Shown: positions 25,958 through 33,795 of the stretch, one piece after another
How positions within the stretch are numbered: the stretch's first letter is position 1
How the letters are laid out: each line of letters begins with the position of its first letter
DNA from: Dinoroseobacter sp049801095
Lineage (GTDB): Bacteria; Pseudomonadota; Alphaproteobacteria; Rhodobacterales; Rhodobacteraceae
Reading direction: 5' to 3'
Assembly (NCBI RefSeq): GCF_049801095.1
Contig: NZ_JBNAGH010000002.1
Location: 124,001-188,000, forward strand
Length of the DNA stretch: 64,000 nucleotides
Notes under the pieces: generated by a model
Database searches by the model: none
What the model saw: the letters and a program-made list of their open reading frames with translations, nothing else
What the model was told of the DNA's origin: nothing
Program-made: the position numbers and the translations under genes

Positions 25958-26641
25958 TCAAACCTGCCCGTAGCGGGCGCGGGCCCAGATCACCGGGTCG
26001 GTGGTCTCTTCGTCTGCGATCACCGAGGCGAAACCGGGCTGGGCATAGCAGCGCGCGAGCCAGGCGGTCAGGCTGGGCCAGATCGCGGGATCAATGCGGA
26101 ACCCGGTGATCTGCGCCCCGCGGAGCCAACTGGCCATGGCGATATCGGCAATGCTGAAGCTGCCCGCAGCGAACTCCGCCTCTCCCAGAAGGCCCGCGAT
26201 CTCGTCCAGCAAGGGCGGTGCGTCGGTGGTCATGGCCTTGGCCACGACCTCCTCCTTGCCCCGGGGTTTACCGAAATAGAACGGCACGATAATGCGCTGG
26301 CCGATCATCATCCCGCCAAAGACCTGCGCCATGCGGCTGTCGGCGAAGCTCTGGATCCGCAAGGCGCGTGCCCGATCGGCAGGCGCGGCGGGGATCAGCG
26401 GCGGGTCGGGGGTGATGCTCTCGCTCCAGGCGATGATCTCGGCGCTCTCGGTGATCGGGGCGGCGCCGTCGCCGGGCAGAAGCACCGGCACGGTCCCGGA
26501 CGGGTTGTGGCGCAAGACCTTCTCCCGCTCCGTATAGGGGACGACCGGGTCGAGCTTGTAGGGGATGCCCTTTGTCTCCAACGCGACGCGCACTTTACGC
26601 ACGAAGGGCGAGACGGGATATCCGAGCAGCGTGACGGGCAT
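25958..26641 (-). CDS. glutathione S-transferase family protein
   Basis: 227 residues from the ATG at 26641. The N-terminal thioredoxin-fold domain has LLGYPVSPFVRKVRVALETKGIPY and the cis-Pro/GSH-binding NPSGTVPVLL then ITESAEIIAW; the C-terminal helical domain has FSIADIAMASWLRGAQ. GSTs conjugate glutathione to electrophiles or act as peroxidases. It is first in the apparent operon GST-LtrA-K+ channel-FrnE. A perfect 9-bp hairpin (26647-26667) covers its purine-rich leader five bases before the start codon, so translation may be structure-controlled. Confidence 0.88.
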   Translation of the reverse strand: MPVTLLGYPVSPFVRKVRVALETKGIPYKLDPVVPYTEREKVLRHNPSGTVPVLLPGDGAAPITESAEIIAWSESITPDPPLIPAAPADRARALRIQSFADSRMAQVFGGMMIGQRIIVPFYFGKPRGKEEVVAKAMTTDAPPLLDEIAGLLGEAEFAAGSFSIADIAMASWLRGAQITGFRIDPAIWPSLTAWLARCYAQPGFASVIADEETTDPVIWARARYGQV

Positions 26642-26646
26642 CAATC

Positions 26647-26667
26647 GGCCCTCTCTGGGAGAGGGCC
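26647..26667 (-). promoter_or_regulatory. 9-bp hairpin enclosing the GST gene ribosome binding site
   Basis: GGCCCTCTC and GAGAGGGCC pair perfectly around a three-base loop. In the minus-strand transcript the 3' arm (GAGAGGG) is the only Shine-Dalgarno-like sequence and ends five bases before the ATG at 26641. The structure would block ribosome entry unless opened by temperature, a trans factor or upstream translation. The structure is seen in sequence; the regulatory role is inference. Confidence 0.5.
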
Positions 26668-26689
26668 AGCGACCGAAGGCATGGCCGCA

Positions 26690-26712
26690 AAGTACTCCCC
26701 GGGGGTGCAGCC
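26690..26712. repeat. second copy of the GGGGG/AGTACTTT REP-like element
   Basis: AAGTACTCCCCGGGGGTGCAG on the plus strand resembles the reverse complement of the element at 16728-16742 (CACCCCCGGAGTATTT), with an extra G and A-to-C change. It lies in the 129-base gap between the MdaB-like gene stop and the GST-like gene start. The strong GC palindrome seen at the first copy is reduced here to CCCCGGGG. Confidence 0.35.
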
Positions 26713-26770
26713 CAGAGCGTCAGATATGCCGCCCGAACCAGGCGCCGCCCTGAGGTTGCGCGCACGCATC

Positions 26771-27379
26771 TCAAGCCTCGGCATGGGTCAGCGCCCCGAA
26801 ATGCTCCGCAATATGGGCATCGAACCGGGCGAAATCCTGCGCGATCTCCGGGTTCTTCATGACGTCATGGGCGGCGAAGGTCGGCAGCGGAGCCATACCA
26901 AAGAACTTTGCGTTCAGATGGACGGGTCGCAGCAGGTCATCAATGCGCGCCCCTGCAAAGAACGGCTCGGATGGCGTGTCGAACGCCGCCCTCGGCGCGT
27001 TCAGCGTGGCCGAGATCATGTAGCGCGTCCCGCTGAGCGCACCGCCCATGCCGTAATTGGCCTTGGGCGCCTCTTGGCTGCGGCCATCCCCGTGACAGAG
27101 CCGCCCATCCATGCCCGCCGTATAGACCTCGTCCATGTACTTCTTGAAGGACCACGGAACCCCCATCCAATTGACCGGGAATTGCAGCAGGATCCGGTCC
27201 GCCCATTGATGGTTCGCGATCTCGGCCTCGACGTCATAGCCCTCTGCGATCGTGGTCAAACGCAGGGTATGGCCGGCCCCTTCCAGAGCGTCATTAGCCC
27301 GCTGCGCGAAGGCCGCGTTCAGTGCACCGGGGGCAAAAGGATAGGGTTGAGCGCCGTTGAGAATGAAGATCTTGCTCAT
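26771..27379 (-). CDS. MdaB-like NADPH:quinone oxidoreductase (flavodoxin fold)
   Basis: 202 residues. KIFILNGAQPYPFAPGALN at the N terminus is the FMN/FAD-phosphate-binding loop of the MdaB/Kef-regulator flavodoxin-like group; RILLQFPVNWMGVPWSFKKYMDEVYTAG and YGMGGALSGTRYMISATLNAP are typical of MdaB (modulator of drug activity B). It reduces quinones by two electrons and protects from redox cycling. Upstream, near 27458-27473, is a GTATAC/GGTAAC motif. Adjacent genes handle electrophiles and aromatic compounds, which fits. It may be separately transcribed from the GST operon because of the 129-base gap. Confidence 0.86.
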   Translation of the reverse strand: MSKIFILNGAQPYPFAPGALNAAFAQRANDALEGAGHTLRLTTIAEGYDVEAEIANHQWADRILLQFPVNWMGVPWSFKKYMDEVYTAGMDGRLCHGDGRSQEAPKANYGMGGALSGTRYMISATLNAPRAAFDTPSEPFFAGARIDDLLRPVHLNAKFFGMAPLPTFAAHDVMKNPEIAQDFARFDAHIAEHFGALTHAEA

Positions 27380-27457
27380 CTGAAGGTCCTAGCTTGTGTC
27401 TCGCGGGTGCCATTGCGCCCGCCGCTTCGGGAGAGGACTTGCGCAAGCAGTGAACCG

Positions 27458-27473
27458 AAATCAACTAGTATAC
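27458..27473 (-). promoter_or_regulatory. candidate promoter/operator of the MdaB-like gene
   Basis: Read on the minus strand, GGTTACCAAAAGTATACT precedes the gene by about 80 bases. TATACT could be the -10 box, and GTTACC-AAAA-GTATAC is an imperfect inverted repeat of the kind bound by HxlR/MarR-type redox regulators. No such regulator gene is adjacent. No clear -35 is visible. The coordinates are approximate to a few bases. Confidence 0.35.
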
Positions 27474-27590
27474 TTTTGGTAACCTACCTTCCCGGACCCC
27501 AAGGACCCGCCACGATCCTAGCGATGCGCCGCTGCCGGGCGGCGAGATCACGCGGGCGCCCTTGGGGGCCCCACCATCACCGACCGCCTT

Positions 27591-28424
27591 TCACGCCGCC
27601 CGAAGGCCGAGGATCGCCCGTGCCTCCTGAACCGTCGCGACGGGCCGCTCATGCTGCGCACAGATCTCGGCGGTGCGCGCCACCAAGGCTGCGTTGGACG
27701 GGGCGAGAGTGGTTCGGTCGAGCCGCAGGTTGTCTTCGAGACCCGTGCGCGCATGCCCCCCGGCCGCAATCGCCCAGTCGTTGAGCTCCAGCTGATGCCG
27801 TCCGATCCCCGCCGCGCACCAGGGGGCATCGGGGCCAAAGAGACGCGCGACGGTTTCAACATAGAAATCGAACACCGCCTTATCCGCTGGCATGGCGTTC
27901 TTCACGCCCATCACGAATTGCACATAAGGCGGGCCGTCGAGGGTGCCCTCATCGACCATGCGTTTGGCCTGCAGGATATGGCTGAGGTCAAAGGCCTCGA
28001 TCTCGGGCTTCACCCCGTGGGTGCGCATCTCGGCGGCCAGCCAGGCCACTAGGTCCGGCGGGTTCTCATAAACCCGCGTGGGGAAGTTGTTGGACCCCAC
28101 CGAGAGGGACGCCATATCCGGACGCAGGGGCAGCATGCCGCCCCGGCTCTTGCCCGCGCCGGACCGCCCCCCTGTGGAGAACTGCAGGATCATGCCCGGG
28201 CAATGGGTCTCGAGCCCTTCCTTGAGCCGCGCGAATGCCTCGGGGTCCGCGGAGGGCGTCTCGTCAGGATTGCGCACATGGGCGTGGCAGATCGTGGCCC
28301 CGGCCTCAAAGGCGGCCTGAGTGCTTTCGACCTGCTCGGCGACGTTGATCGGCACAGCCGGGTTATGGGCCTTTCTGGGCAGGGAGCCGGTGATGGCCAC
28401 GCAGATGATGCAAGGCTGTCCCAT
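27591..28424 (-). CDS. BKACE (beta-keto acid cleavage, DUF849) enzyme
   Basis: 277 residues from the ATG at 28424 (MGQPCIICVAITGSLPRK). The zinc ligands HAH of ICHAHVRNPDETPS are at 47-49; LQFSTGG, DMASLSVGSNNFP, FVMGVKNAMPADK and GLEDNLRLDRTTLAPSN complete the BKACE pattern. The family condenses a beta-keto acid with acetyl-CoA, giving acetoacetate and a new acyl-CoA; the founding member acts on 3-keto-5-aminohexanoate. As the last gene of an operon whose other enzymes should yield 3-oxoadipate, it is a candidate for making succinyl-CoA and acetoacetate. The start is two bases after the dioxygenase stop, so coupling is tight. Confidence 0.9.
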   Translation of the reverse strand: MGQPCIICVAITGSLPRKAHNPAVPINVAEQVESTQAAFEAGATICHAHVRNPDETPSADPEAFARLKEGLETHCPGMILQFSTGGRSGAGKSRGGMLPLRPDMASLSVGSNNFPTRVYENPPDLVAWLAAEMRTHGVKPEIEAFDLSHILQAKRMVDEGTLDGPPYVQFVMGVKNAMPADKAVFDFYVETVARLFGPDAPWCAAGIGRHQLELNDWAIAAGGHARTGLEDNLRLDRTTLAPSNAALVARTAEICAQHERPVATVQEARAILGLRAA

Positions 28425-28426
28425 GG

Positions 28427-29305
28427 TCACACCTGCGCCAGAACGAAGTCGAACTCGATCTCCCAATAGGGCCCGTCAAAGCCCACTTGGGCGGATCGCG
28501 CCGGATCTGTCACCTGGCGCAGATCGGCCAGAAGGCTCTCTTTCACGCCGAAGACCGCATCCGTGTTGATATAGGGATCATCGGGATCGAAGATATGGGT
28601 GGTGAGCGGGTCAAACCCTTCGGCGGTCACGATGAAATGGAGATGGGCCGGGCGGTTCGGATGCCGTCCGAGATGGCCCAGAAGCTGCCCCACGGGGCCG
28701 TCATCGGGGATCGGATAGAAGCGCGGCTTCACCCCCTTGAACCAGTAGCTGCCATCGGCCCCGGTGCGAAACACGCCGCGCAGGTTGAAGTCCGGCTGCA
28801 GCCCCTTCTGCTGGACGTCGTAGAACCCGTCATCATTGGTCTGCCAGACATCGATCTTGGCATTGGCGACCGGGTTGCCCTCGGTATCGAGGATCCGCCC
28901 GCGCACGACCATGTCCTCGCCCTTCTGGTCGAGACAAATATTGGTGCCCATCGGGTATTCCGGCGCGTCCGGCACATGGAACGGGCCGAGCACGGTGTTC
29001 TCCGACGCTCCGCTCGGGCGGCGCGAATTGATCGCATCCACCAGCATGGAAACGCCGAGAATATCGCTCAGCAGGATGAACTCCTGCCGCCAGGCGTCGC
29101 ATTTATGGCCGGTCTCGGTGAGGAACATGATCGCCTTGAACCATTCCTCCTGGGTGGGTTCGATCTCCTTCACGGCCTCGTGGAGCTTGCGGGTGATGAC
29201 CTCCATCACCTCCTTGAGGCGTGGATCCTCCGTATTGGCATTGCGACCGGTGACCACCTCGACACTGTCGGCCTCGGTGAAAAACCCTTTTTCATGCGCT
29301 TCCAT
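28427..29305 (-). CDS. intradiol ring-cleavage dioxygenase, probably hydroxyquinol 1,2-dioxygenase
   Basis: 292 residues, like hydroxyquinol and catechol 1,2-dioxygenases. The non-haem Fe(III) ligands are visible: Y162 (DDGFYDVQ), Y197 (PRFYPIPDDGPVG), H221 and H223 (RPAHLHFIV). An N-terminal helical dimerisation domain (about 25-100) carries the usual TETGHKCDAWRQEFILLSDILG. Intradiol enzymes cleave between the two hydroxyls; hydroxyquinol gives maleylacetate. The hydroxyquinol assignment comes mainly from the maleylacetate reductase gene in the same operon and the absence of muconate cycloisomerase. It lies 12 bases after the flavin hydroxylase gene. Confidence 0.88.
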   Translation of the reverse strand: MEAHEKGFFTEADSVEVVTGRNANTEDPRLKEVMEVITRKLHEAVKEIEPTQEEWFKAIMFLTETGHKCDAWRQEFILLSDILGVSMLVDAINSRRPSGASENTVLGPFHVPDAPEYPMGTNICLDQKGEDMVVRGRILDTEGNPVANAKIDVWQTNDDGFYDVQQKGLQPDFNLRGVFRTGADGSYWFKGVKPRFYPIPDDGPVGQLLGHLGRHPNRPAHLHFIVTAEGFDPLTTHIFDPDDPYINTDAVFGVKESLLADLRQVTDPARSAQVGFDGPYWEIEFDFVLAQV

Positions 29306-29317
29306 CGGATTTACCCC

Positions 29318-31075
29318 TCACAATGCCAGGATCTGGGTCAGTACGCGCTTCAGATCCGCCTGCGGATCCGCGCTGAGACTGTCGGCCCGCCAGGCCACGT
29401 GGTGGTCCGGGCGCACGAGGATGCAGCCTGAATCCGTGATCTCCCGCGCGCGGGCCCAGTCCCCGGTCAGATCCTCGACCTCCCGCCGCGGCCCCACGAG
29501 GTGGCAGCGAATGTCGAGCCCGAGCTCGGCGTTGAGCGCCGCCACGGCCTCCCCCCAGGCCTCGCCGCCGATCCCGGTGAAGAGGGTGAACTTGCCCCGC
29601 CCGCTCAGATCGAGCGTGGAGTGCCGCTCGCCGCTCTTGTGATCAAAGAGCCAGACATGAGGCATGCGCGCCCCGGGCCAGGTGGTTGGCTGGTAGTGGA
29701 GCTCGGCATCCAGCTCGAAGGCAGGCTCAAGTTGGCCATCGGTCTCGATCGCACCGGAGCTGTAGCGCTGGTTCATCTCGACCCCATGGGCGTCAAACTC
29801 GTATTTCTTGAAGGCGATGGCCTCGCGGATCGCCTCCCGCTGTTTTTCCGCATCCGGGGTCGTCTCGCAGCGGGCCTCCAGGTTCTGCTGCATGATCTCG
29901 GGCTTCACCCCCTCGGCCATGCCAAGCGCCTCGAAGATCGGGCCGAACTCGGTGATCGACTGATTGGCACGGGTGACAATCTGCTTGGCCACAGGCGCGC
30001 GTTCCTCGGAATAGCTGTCCAGAAGGCGCGGCCCCGCCTGCCCCTTCAGTACGGCGGCCAGTTTCCATGCGAGGTTGAAACCATCCTGAATGGAGGTGTT
30101 CGACCCCAACCCGTTCGAGGGCGGATGCCGGTGCGCCGCGTCGCCCATGATGAAGACGCGGTCGCTCTGCATATGGGTGGCGTACATGTTGTTGACGGTC
30201 CAGGTATTGGCGCTGATCAGCTCGATCTCGAGCTCGGGATCACCGACCAGCTGCCGCGCAACCTCGGTGGCGAGCGCCTCGTCCACCTCCGGCGCGGGCT
30301 GGTTGATGTCATAGCCCCAGACGATCAGCCACTCGTTCCAGGGGCGCACCATCCGCACCAGCCCCATGCCGATCCCGCCCACATCCGCGCCGGGCTGCAT
30401 CACCCAGTAGAGGACCGAAGGCCGATGCGCGACATGTCTGGAGAGATCCGCGCGGAACAGGATGTTCATGGACCCGCCCACGCCCATCTGCCCCTCAAAG
30501 GGCAGGTTTTCCTGCTCGGCCACCAGTGAATTGCCACCATCCGCACCGACCAGGTACTTCGAGCGGACGGTGAATTCCTGCCCCGACAACCGATCAAGAC
30601 AGGTGGTGGTGACCCCTTCGGCATCCTGCGTATGGCGCAGATACTCGACCGACATCCGGGCCTGCGTGCCCCGCCGACACGCGGTGCCAAAGAGGATCGG
30701 CTCCATGAAGGTCTGCGGCAGGTCGATCATCTGGCAGGGCGAGGCCAGCTGATGCTCGGCCCGGGAGAGCGGATGCTTGCCCCAGCTCTTCATGCGCCCG
30801 ATCTCTTCGCCCGCAAGGCTCTCGCAGAAGACATTCTCGCCCATCAGATCCTGATGCGCGCCATGCATATAGGCCTCTTCCTCGACCTCGGGACCCAGAT
30901 CGCGCAGCACCTCCATGCAGCGCTGATTGGTGATATGGGCGCGCGGCGTGTTGGCCAGCCAGCGATAGCGGTTCACGGCCATGTTCTCGATGCCGTAGCT
31001 GGACAGCAATGCGGCGGTTGCGGATCCCGCAGGACCCGTTCCGACGATCATGACATCCGTTGTGAAATCGGCCAT
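29318..31075 (-). CDS. FAD-dependent aromatic (phenol/resorcinol-type) hydroxylase
   Basis: 585 residues. FAD-binding GxGxxG in DVMIVGTGPAGSATAALL (residues 7-24), the middle YLVGADGGNSLVAEQ (DG motif), and RVFIMGDAAHRHPPSNGLGSNTSIQDG (GD motif) mark group A flavoprotein monooxygenases of the TfdB/PheA/resorcinol-hydroxylase branch; the C-terminal ~150 residues form the thioredoxin-like domain. NADPH and O2 insert one hydroxyl ortho to an existing one. In context it should make hydroxyquinol from resorcinol, hydroquinone or a related compound. It follows the LivM permease by 3 bases. Confidence 0.88.
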   Translation of the reverse strand: MADFTTDVMIVGTGPAGSATAALLSSYGIENMAVNRYRWLANTPRAHITNQRCMEVLRDLGPEVEEEAYMHGAHQDLMGENVFCESLAGEEIGRMKSWGKHPLSRAEHQLASPCQMIDLPQTFMEPILFGTACRRGTQARMSVEYLRHTQDAEGVTTTCLDRLSGQEFTVRSKYLVGADGGNSLVAEQENLPFEGQMGVGGSMNILFRADLSRHVAHRPSVLYWVMQPGADVGGIGMGLVRMVRPWNEWLIVWGYDINQPAPEVDEALATEVARQLVGDPELEIELISANTWTVNNMYATHMQSDRVFIMGDAAHRHPPSNGLGSNTSIQDGFNLAWKLAAVLKGQAGPRLLDSYSEERAPVAKQIVTRANQSITEFGPIFEALGMAEGVKPEIMQQNLEARCETTPDAEKQREAIREAIAFKKYEFDAHGVEMNQRYSSGAIETDGQLEPAFELDAELHYQPTTWPGARMPHVWLFDHKSGERHSTLDLSGRGKFTLFTGIGGEAWGEAVAALNAELGLDIRCHLVGPRREVEDLTGDWARAREITDSGCILVRPDHHVAWRADSLSADPQADLKRVLTQILAL

Positions 31076-31078
31076 GGA

Positions 31079-32140
31079 TTAGCCCTCCCCTTTGGTTTTG
31101 GAGCTGCCGACAAGACGGCGCCGAATTGGAAAAAGTTGCAGACCCGTGCGCTCGGAAATCAGCCCCCAGAGGCCGCGCGGCGCAAAGAGCATGACGGCGA
31201 TGCCGATCAGCCCGAGGATCATGAGATACCAGCTGCCGTAATCGGCCAGCAGGCTCTGGAGCACGAAGAAGACCAGAACGCCGAGGATCGGGCCTTCGAT
31301 CGTGCCGATGCCCCCGATCACCACGATGAAGATCACATAGGCGGTCCAGTCCGTGACGCTGAAGGCCGCGTCGGGCGAGATCCGTGCCTTTTGCAGATAG
31401 ATCAACCCTCCGGCCAGCCCGGTCCCGAAGGCGGAGGTGAGAAACACCACCCATTTCATGCGCCCGGCATCGACGCCGACGGATTTCGCGGCCTCGGTGT
31501 TGTCGCGCACAGCCGCCAGCGCGAGCCCGCGCTTGGTCCGCAAGAGCCAGTAGATCCCGGCGATGGTCGCCACGGCCAGGGCGAGCGCCAGCCAATAGGC
31601 GAGGATGTCCCGGGCCGCGCTGGCGCGCACATCAAAGAGCGACTGGATCGTCTCGACAAAGGCCAGCTCGCGCAGGGCGTCCCTCGGCAAGGAGGTGCCC
31701 GTGCCGCCGCCCACCGATTGCCATTGCGCCACTGAAAGCCGCGCGATCTCGGCGATCACCCAGGTTCCGATGGCGAAATAGGCGCCGTGCAGGCGGAAGG
31801 CGAAAAAGGCCGTTGGGATGGACATCACGAGTGCCGCACCCCCGGCGAGCAGGATTGCCGCGATGGGATCCACGCCACCGAGGATCACCGCGCCATAAAG
31901 CGCGTAGGCCCCGATCCCGACAAAGGCCTGCTGGCCAACCGAGACGAGCCCGCCATAGCCCGCAAGCAGGTTCCAGTATTGCGCCAGAGTCAGCATCGTC
32001 AGGATGAAGAACAGATCCTGGATCATGCCCCGCGAGGCAAAAAACGGTGCCGAGATCAGAGCGACCAGAAGCGCTGCGGCGGCCAGACCTGCGATCCCCG
32101 AGGCGGGGGTGCGAATGGTGAGGGTATAGGCGGTCTGCAT
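31079..32140 (-). CDS. branched-chain amino acid-type ABC permease, LivM family
   Basis: 353 residues, about nine to ten membrane segments. LTLAQYWNLLAGYGGLVSVGQQAFVGIGAYALY and GLALAAVRDNTEAAKSVGVDAGRMKWVVFLTSA (coupling region), then VVIGGIGTIEGPILG, are characteristic of LivM. It pairs with LivH. In aromatic catabolic operons such LIV-type (HAAT) importers carry benzoates and related acids rather than amino acids. It has a ~20-residue charged C-terminal tail (RRRLVGSSKTKGEG). It lies three bases before livH. Confidence 0.92.
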   Translation of the reverse strand: MQTAYTLTIRTPASGIAGLAAAALLVALISAPFFASRGMIQDLFFILTMLTLAQYWNLLAGYGGLVSVGQQAFVGIGAYALYGAVILGGVDPIAAILLAGGAALVMSIPTAFFAFRLHGAYFAIGTWVIAEIARLSVAQWQSVGGGTGTSLPRDALRELAFVETIQSLFDVRASAARDILAYWLALALAVATIAGIYWLLRTKRGLALAAVRDNTEAAKSVGVDAGRMKWVVFLTSAFGTGLAGGLIYLQKARISPDAAFSVTDWTAYVIFIVVIGGIGTIEGPILGVLVFFVLQSLLADYGSWYLMILGLIGIAVMLFAPRGLWGLISERTGLQLFPIRRRLVGSSKTKGEG

Positions 32141-32143
32141 GGA

Positions 32144-33004
32144 TCAGCTCCCCTTCGGAAAGAGCCCGCGCGGGCGGATCAGAAGAACGATGAGAAAGGC
32201 CACATGCCCTGCGAGGATCTGCCATTCCGGGTTGATCGCGGCCCCTACGGTCTGGGCGACGCCAATCACGATCCCGCCCAGCAAGGTGCCCCAGAGGCTG
32301 CCCAAGCCGCCGATGATCACCGCCTCGAAGGCGTAGATCAGCCGCACGGGCCCGATGGAGGGGTCGAAATTCGCCCGCACCCCGAGATAGAGCGCGGCGA
32401 TTGTCGTGACCACGAGGGCGAGCCCGGTCGCCGTGGCAAAGACCCGCTCCGGCTTGATGCCCATCAGGCTCGCCGTCACCGCATCATCGGAAGTGGCGCG
32501 AAAGGCCCGGCCAATCGCCGTGCGGTAGAAGATGTGGTTGAGCACGAGGATCACCGCGATGGCCGAGCCGAAGGTCAGAAGCGGCAGCACCCCCATGCTG
32601 ACCGGCCCGACGCTGACCGAGGCGATCTCCAGCGCCCCGACGGAGATCCGCTGGCTGTCCGCGGAAAACCCCTCAAGCAGCCCGTTCTGGATCACTATGG
32701 AGAGACCAAAGGTCACCAGAAGCGGTGGCAGGATGTCCTCGCCAAGGGTGCGGTTCAGCACGAGTTTCTGCAGACCCCAGCCCAGCACGAACATCAGCGG
32801 TGCCGCGATGATCACTGCGAGAAACGGGCTGAGCCCGAGCGTGCTGACGCAAAGCAGGATGATGTAGGCCCCGAGGATGATGAGATCCCCATGGGCGAGG
32901 TTCACAAGGCGCATGATCCCGAAAACGAGGCTCAGCCCCGCCGCAAAGAGCGCATAAAGCCCGCCCAGCAGGACGCCTTGAACAAGGGTGTCGATCCAGA
33001 TCAT
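32144..33004 (-). CDS. branched-chain amino acid-type ABC permease, LivH family
   Basis: 286 residues with about eight membrane segments. GVLLGGLYALFAAGLSLVFG and IMRLVNLAHGDLIILGAY at the N terminus, FRATSDDAVTASLMGIKPERVF (coupling region) and AFEAVIIGGLGSLWGTLLGG are all LivH signatures. It forms the translocation pathway with LivM. Its ATG overlaps the livF stop by four bases (ATGA). In the catabolic operon it should carry the aromatic inducer or substrate. Confidence 0.93.
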   Translation of the reverse strand: MIWIDTLVQGVLLGGLYALFAAGLSLVFGIMRLVNLAHGDLIILGAYIILLCVSTLGLSPFLAVIIAAPLMFVLGWGLQKLVLNRTLGEDILPPLLVTFGLSIVIQNGLLEGFSADSQRISVGALEIASVSVGPVSMGVLPLLTFGSAIAVILVLNHIFYRTAIGRAFRATSDDAVTASLMGIKPERVFATATGLALVVTTIAALYLGVRANFDPSIGPVRLIYAFEAVIIGGLGSLWGTLLGGIVIGVAQTVGAAINPEWQILAGHVAFLIVLLIRPRGLFPKGS

Positions 33005-33795
33005 GCAACTGCTCCGAAATAGGCCGCTTGAATGTCATCCCGACTGATCTCCGAGGGACGCCCCTCGAGCGTCACGCGGCCTTCCATGACGCAATAGACC
33101 CGGTCGGCCACGGCCATGGCCTGCCCGATATCCTGCTCGACCACGATGACGCTGGCGCCGCTCTGCTTGATCTTGGGCAGTGCCGCGTAGATGTCCTTGA
33201 TCACCACGGGCGCAAGGCCGAGGCTGATCTCGTCGCAGAGCAGCACATCCGGGTTCGACATCAGCGCCCGCCCGATCGCCACCATCTGCTGCTGTCCGCC
33301 CGAGAGCGCCGTGCCGGGCGTGTCGCGCCGCTCGCGCAGGATCGGAAAGAGCTCGAAGATGGTCTCGAGGGTCCAGTACCCCTGCCCGTCATGCCCGCCG
33401 CCAAGCGCCATGGGGTCCGGCCCGCCGGTGAACCGCGACAGGAAACTGTCGATCCGGTCACCCAGATCGCGCCCGCCCTTGTGCTGCCCGCCGATGATCA
33501 GATTTTCCTCGACGCTGAGGGACGGGAAAAGCCTGCGCCCCTCGGGCACCATGGCGATACCGCGTTTCATGATCGTGTCCGCGGGCAGATGGCCGATCTC
33601 GACCCCCTTGTGGCGGATTTGCTCGGGCGCGTTGCGCAGCACCCCGGTGATGGACCGCATGAGCGTGGTCTTGCCCGCCCCATTGGCCCCGATGATCGCC
33701 ACGGTCTCGCCGCGCTCCAGACGGATATCCACGCCGAACAGGGCCTGAAAATCCCCGTAGCGCGCCGTGAGCCCGCATGTCTCCAGCAGTGTCAT
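33001..33795 (-). CDS. ABC transporter ATPase, LivF type
   Basis: 264 residues from the ATG at 33795, which overlaps the livG stop by one base (TGATG). Walker A is GANGAGKTT (about 34-42), signature LSGGQQQMVAIGRAL, Walker B VLLCDEISLGLAP, H-loop replaced by the Gln/Asp of VVEQDIGQAM. It carries an extra ~20-residue insertion in the helical domain (SFLSRFTGGPDPMALGGGHD) compared with E. coli LivF (237 residues). A longer upstream reading frame overlaps livG and is rejected. It energises the LivHM importer together with LivG. Confidence 0.92.
   Translation of the reverse strand: MTLLETCGLTARYGDFQALFGVDIRLERGETVAIIGANGAGKTTLMRSITGVLRNAPEQIRHKGVEIGHLPADTIMKRGIAMVPEGRRLFPSLSVEENLIIGGQHKGGRDLGDRIDSFLSRFTGGPDPMALGGGHDGQGYWTLETIFELFPILRERRDTPGTALSGGQQQMVAIGRALMSNPDVLLCDEISLGLAPVVIKDIYAALPKIKQSGASVIVVEQDIGQAMAVADRVYCVMEGRVTLEGRPSEISRDDIQAAYFGAVA

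Noticed and set aside
27545..27590. Intrinsic terminator after the BKACE gene
   Set aside because: GGGGCCCC and GGGCGCCC palindromes are present, but no stem with a proper loop and T run could be drawn.
25937..27784. 615-codon plus-strand open frame over the GST and MdaB genes
   Set aside because: Antisense to two recognisable genes. I checked its 3' part for an HxlR-type regulator near the MdaB promoter and found no helix-turn-helix.
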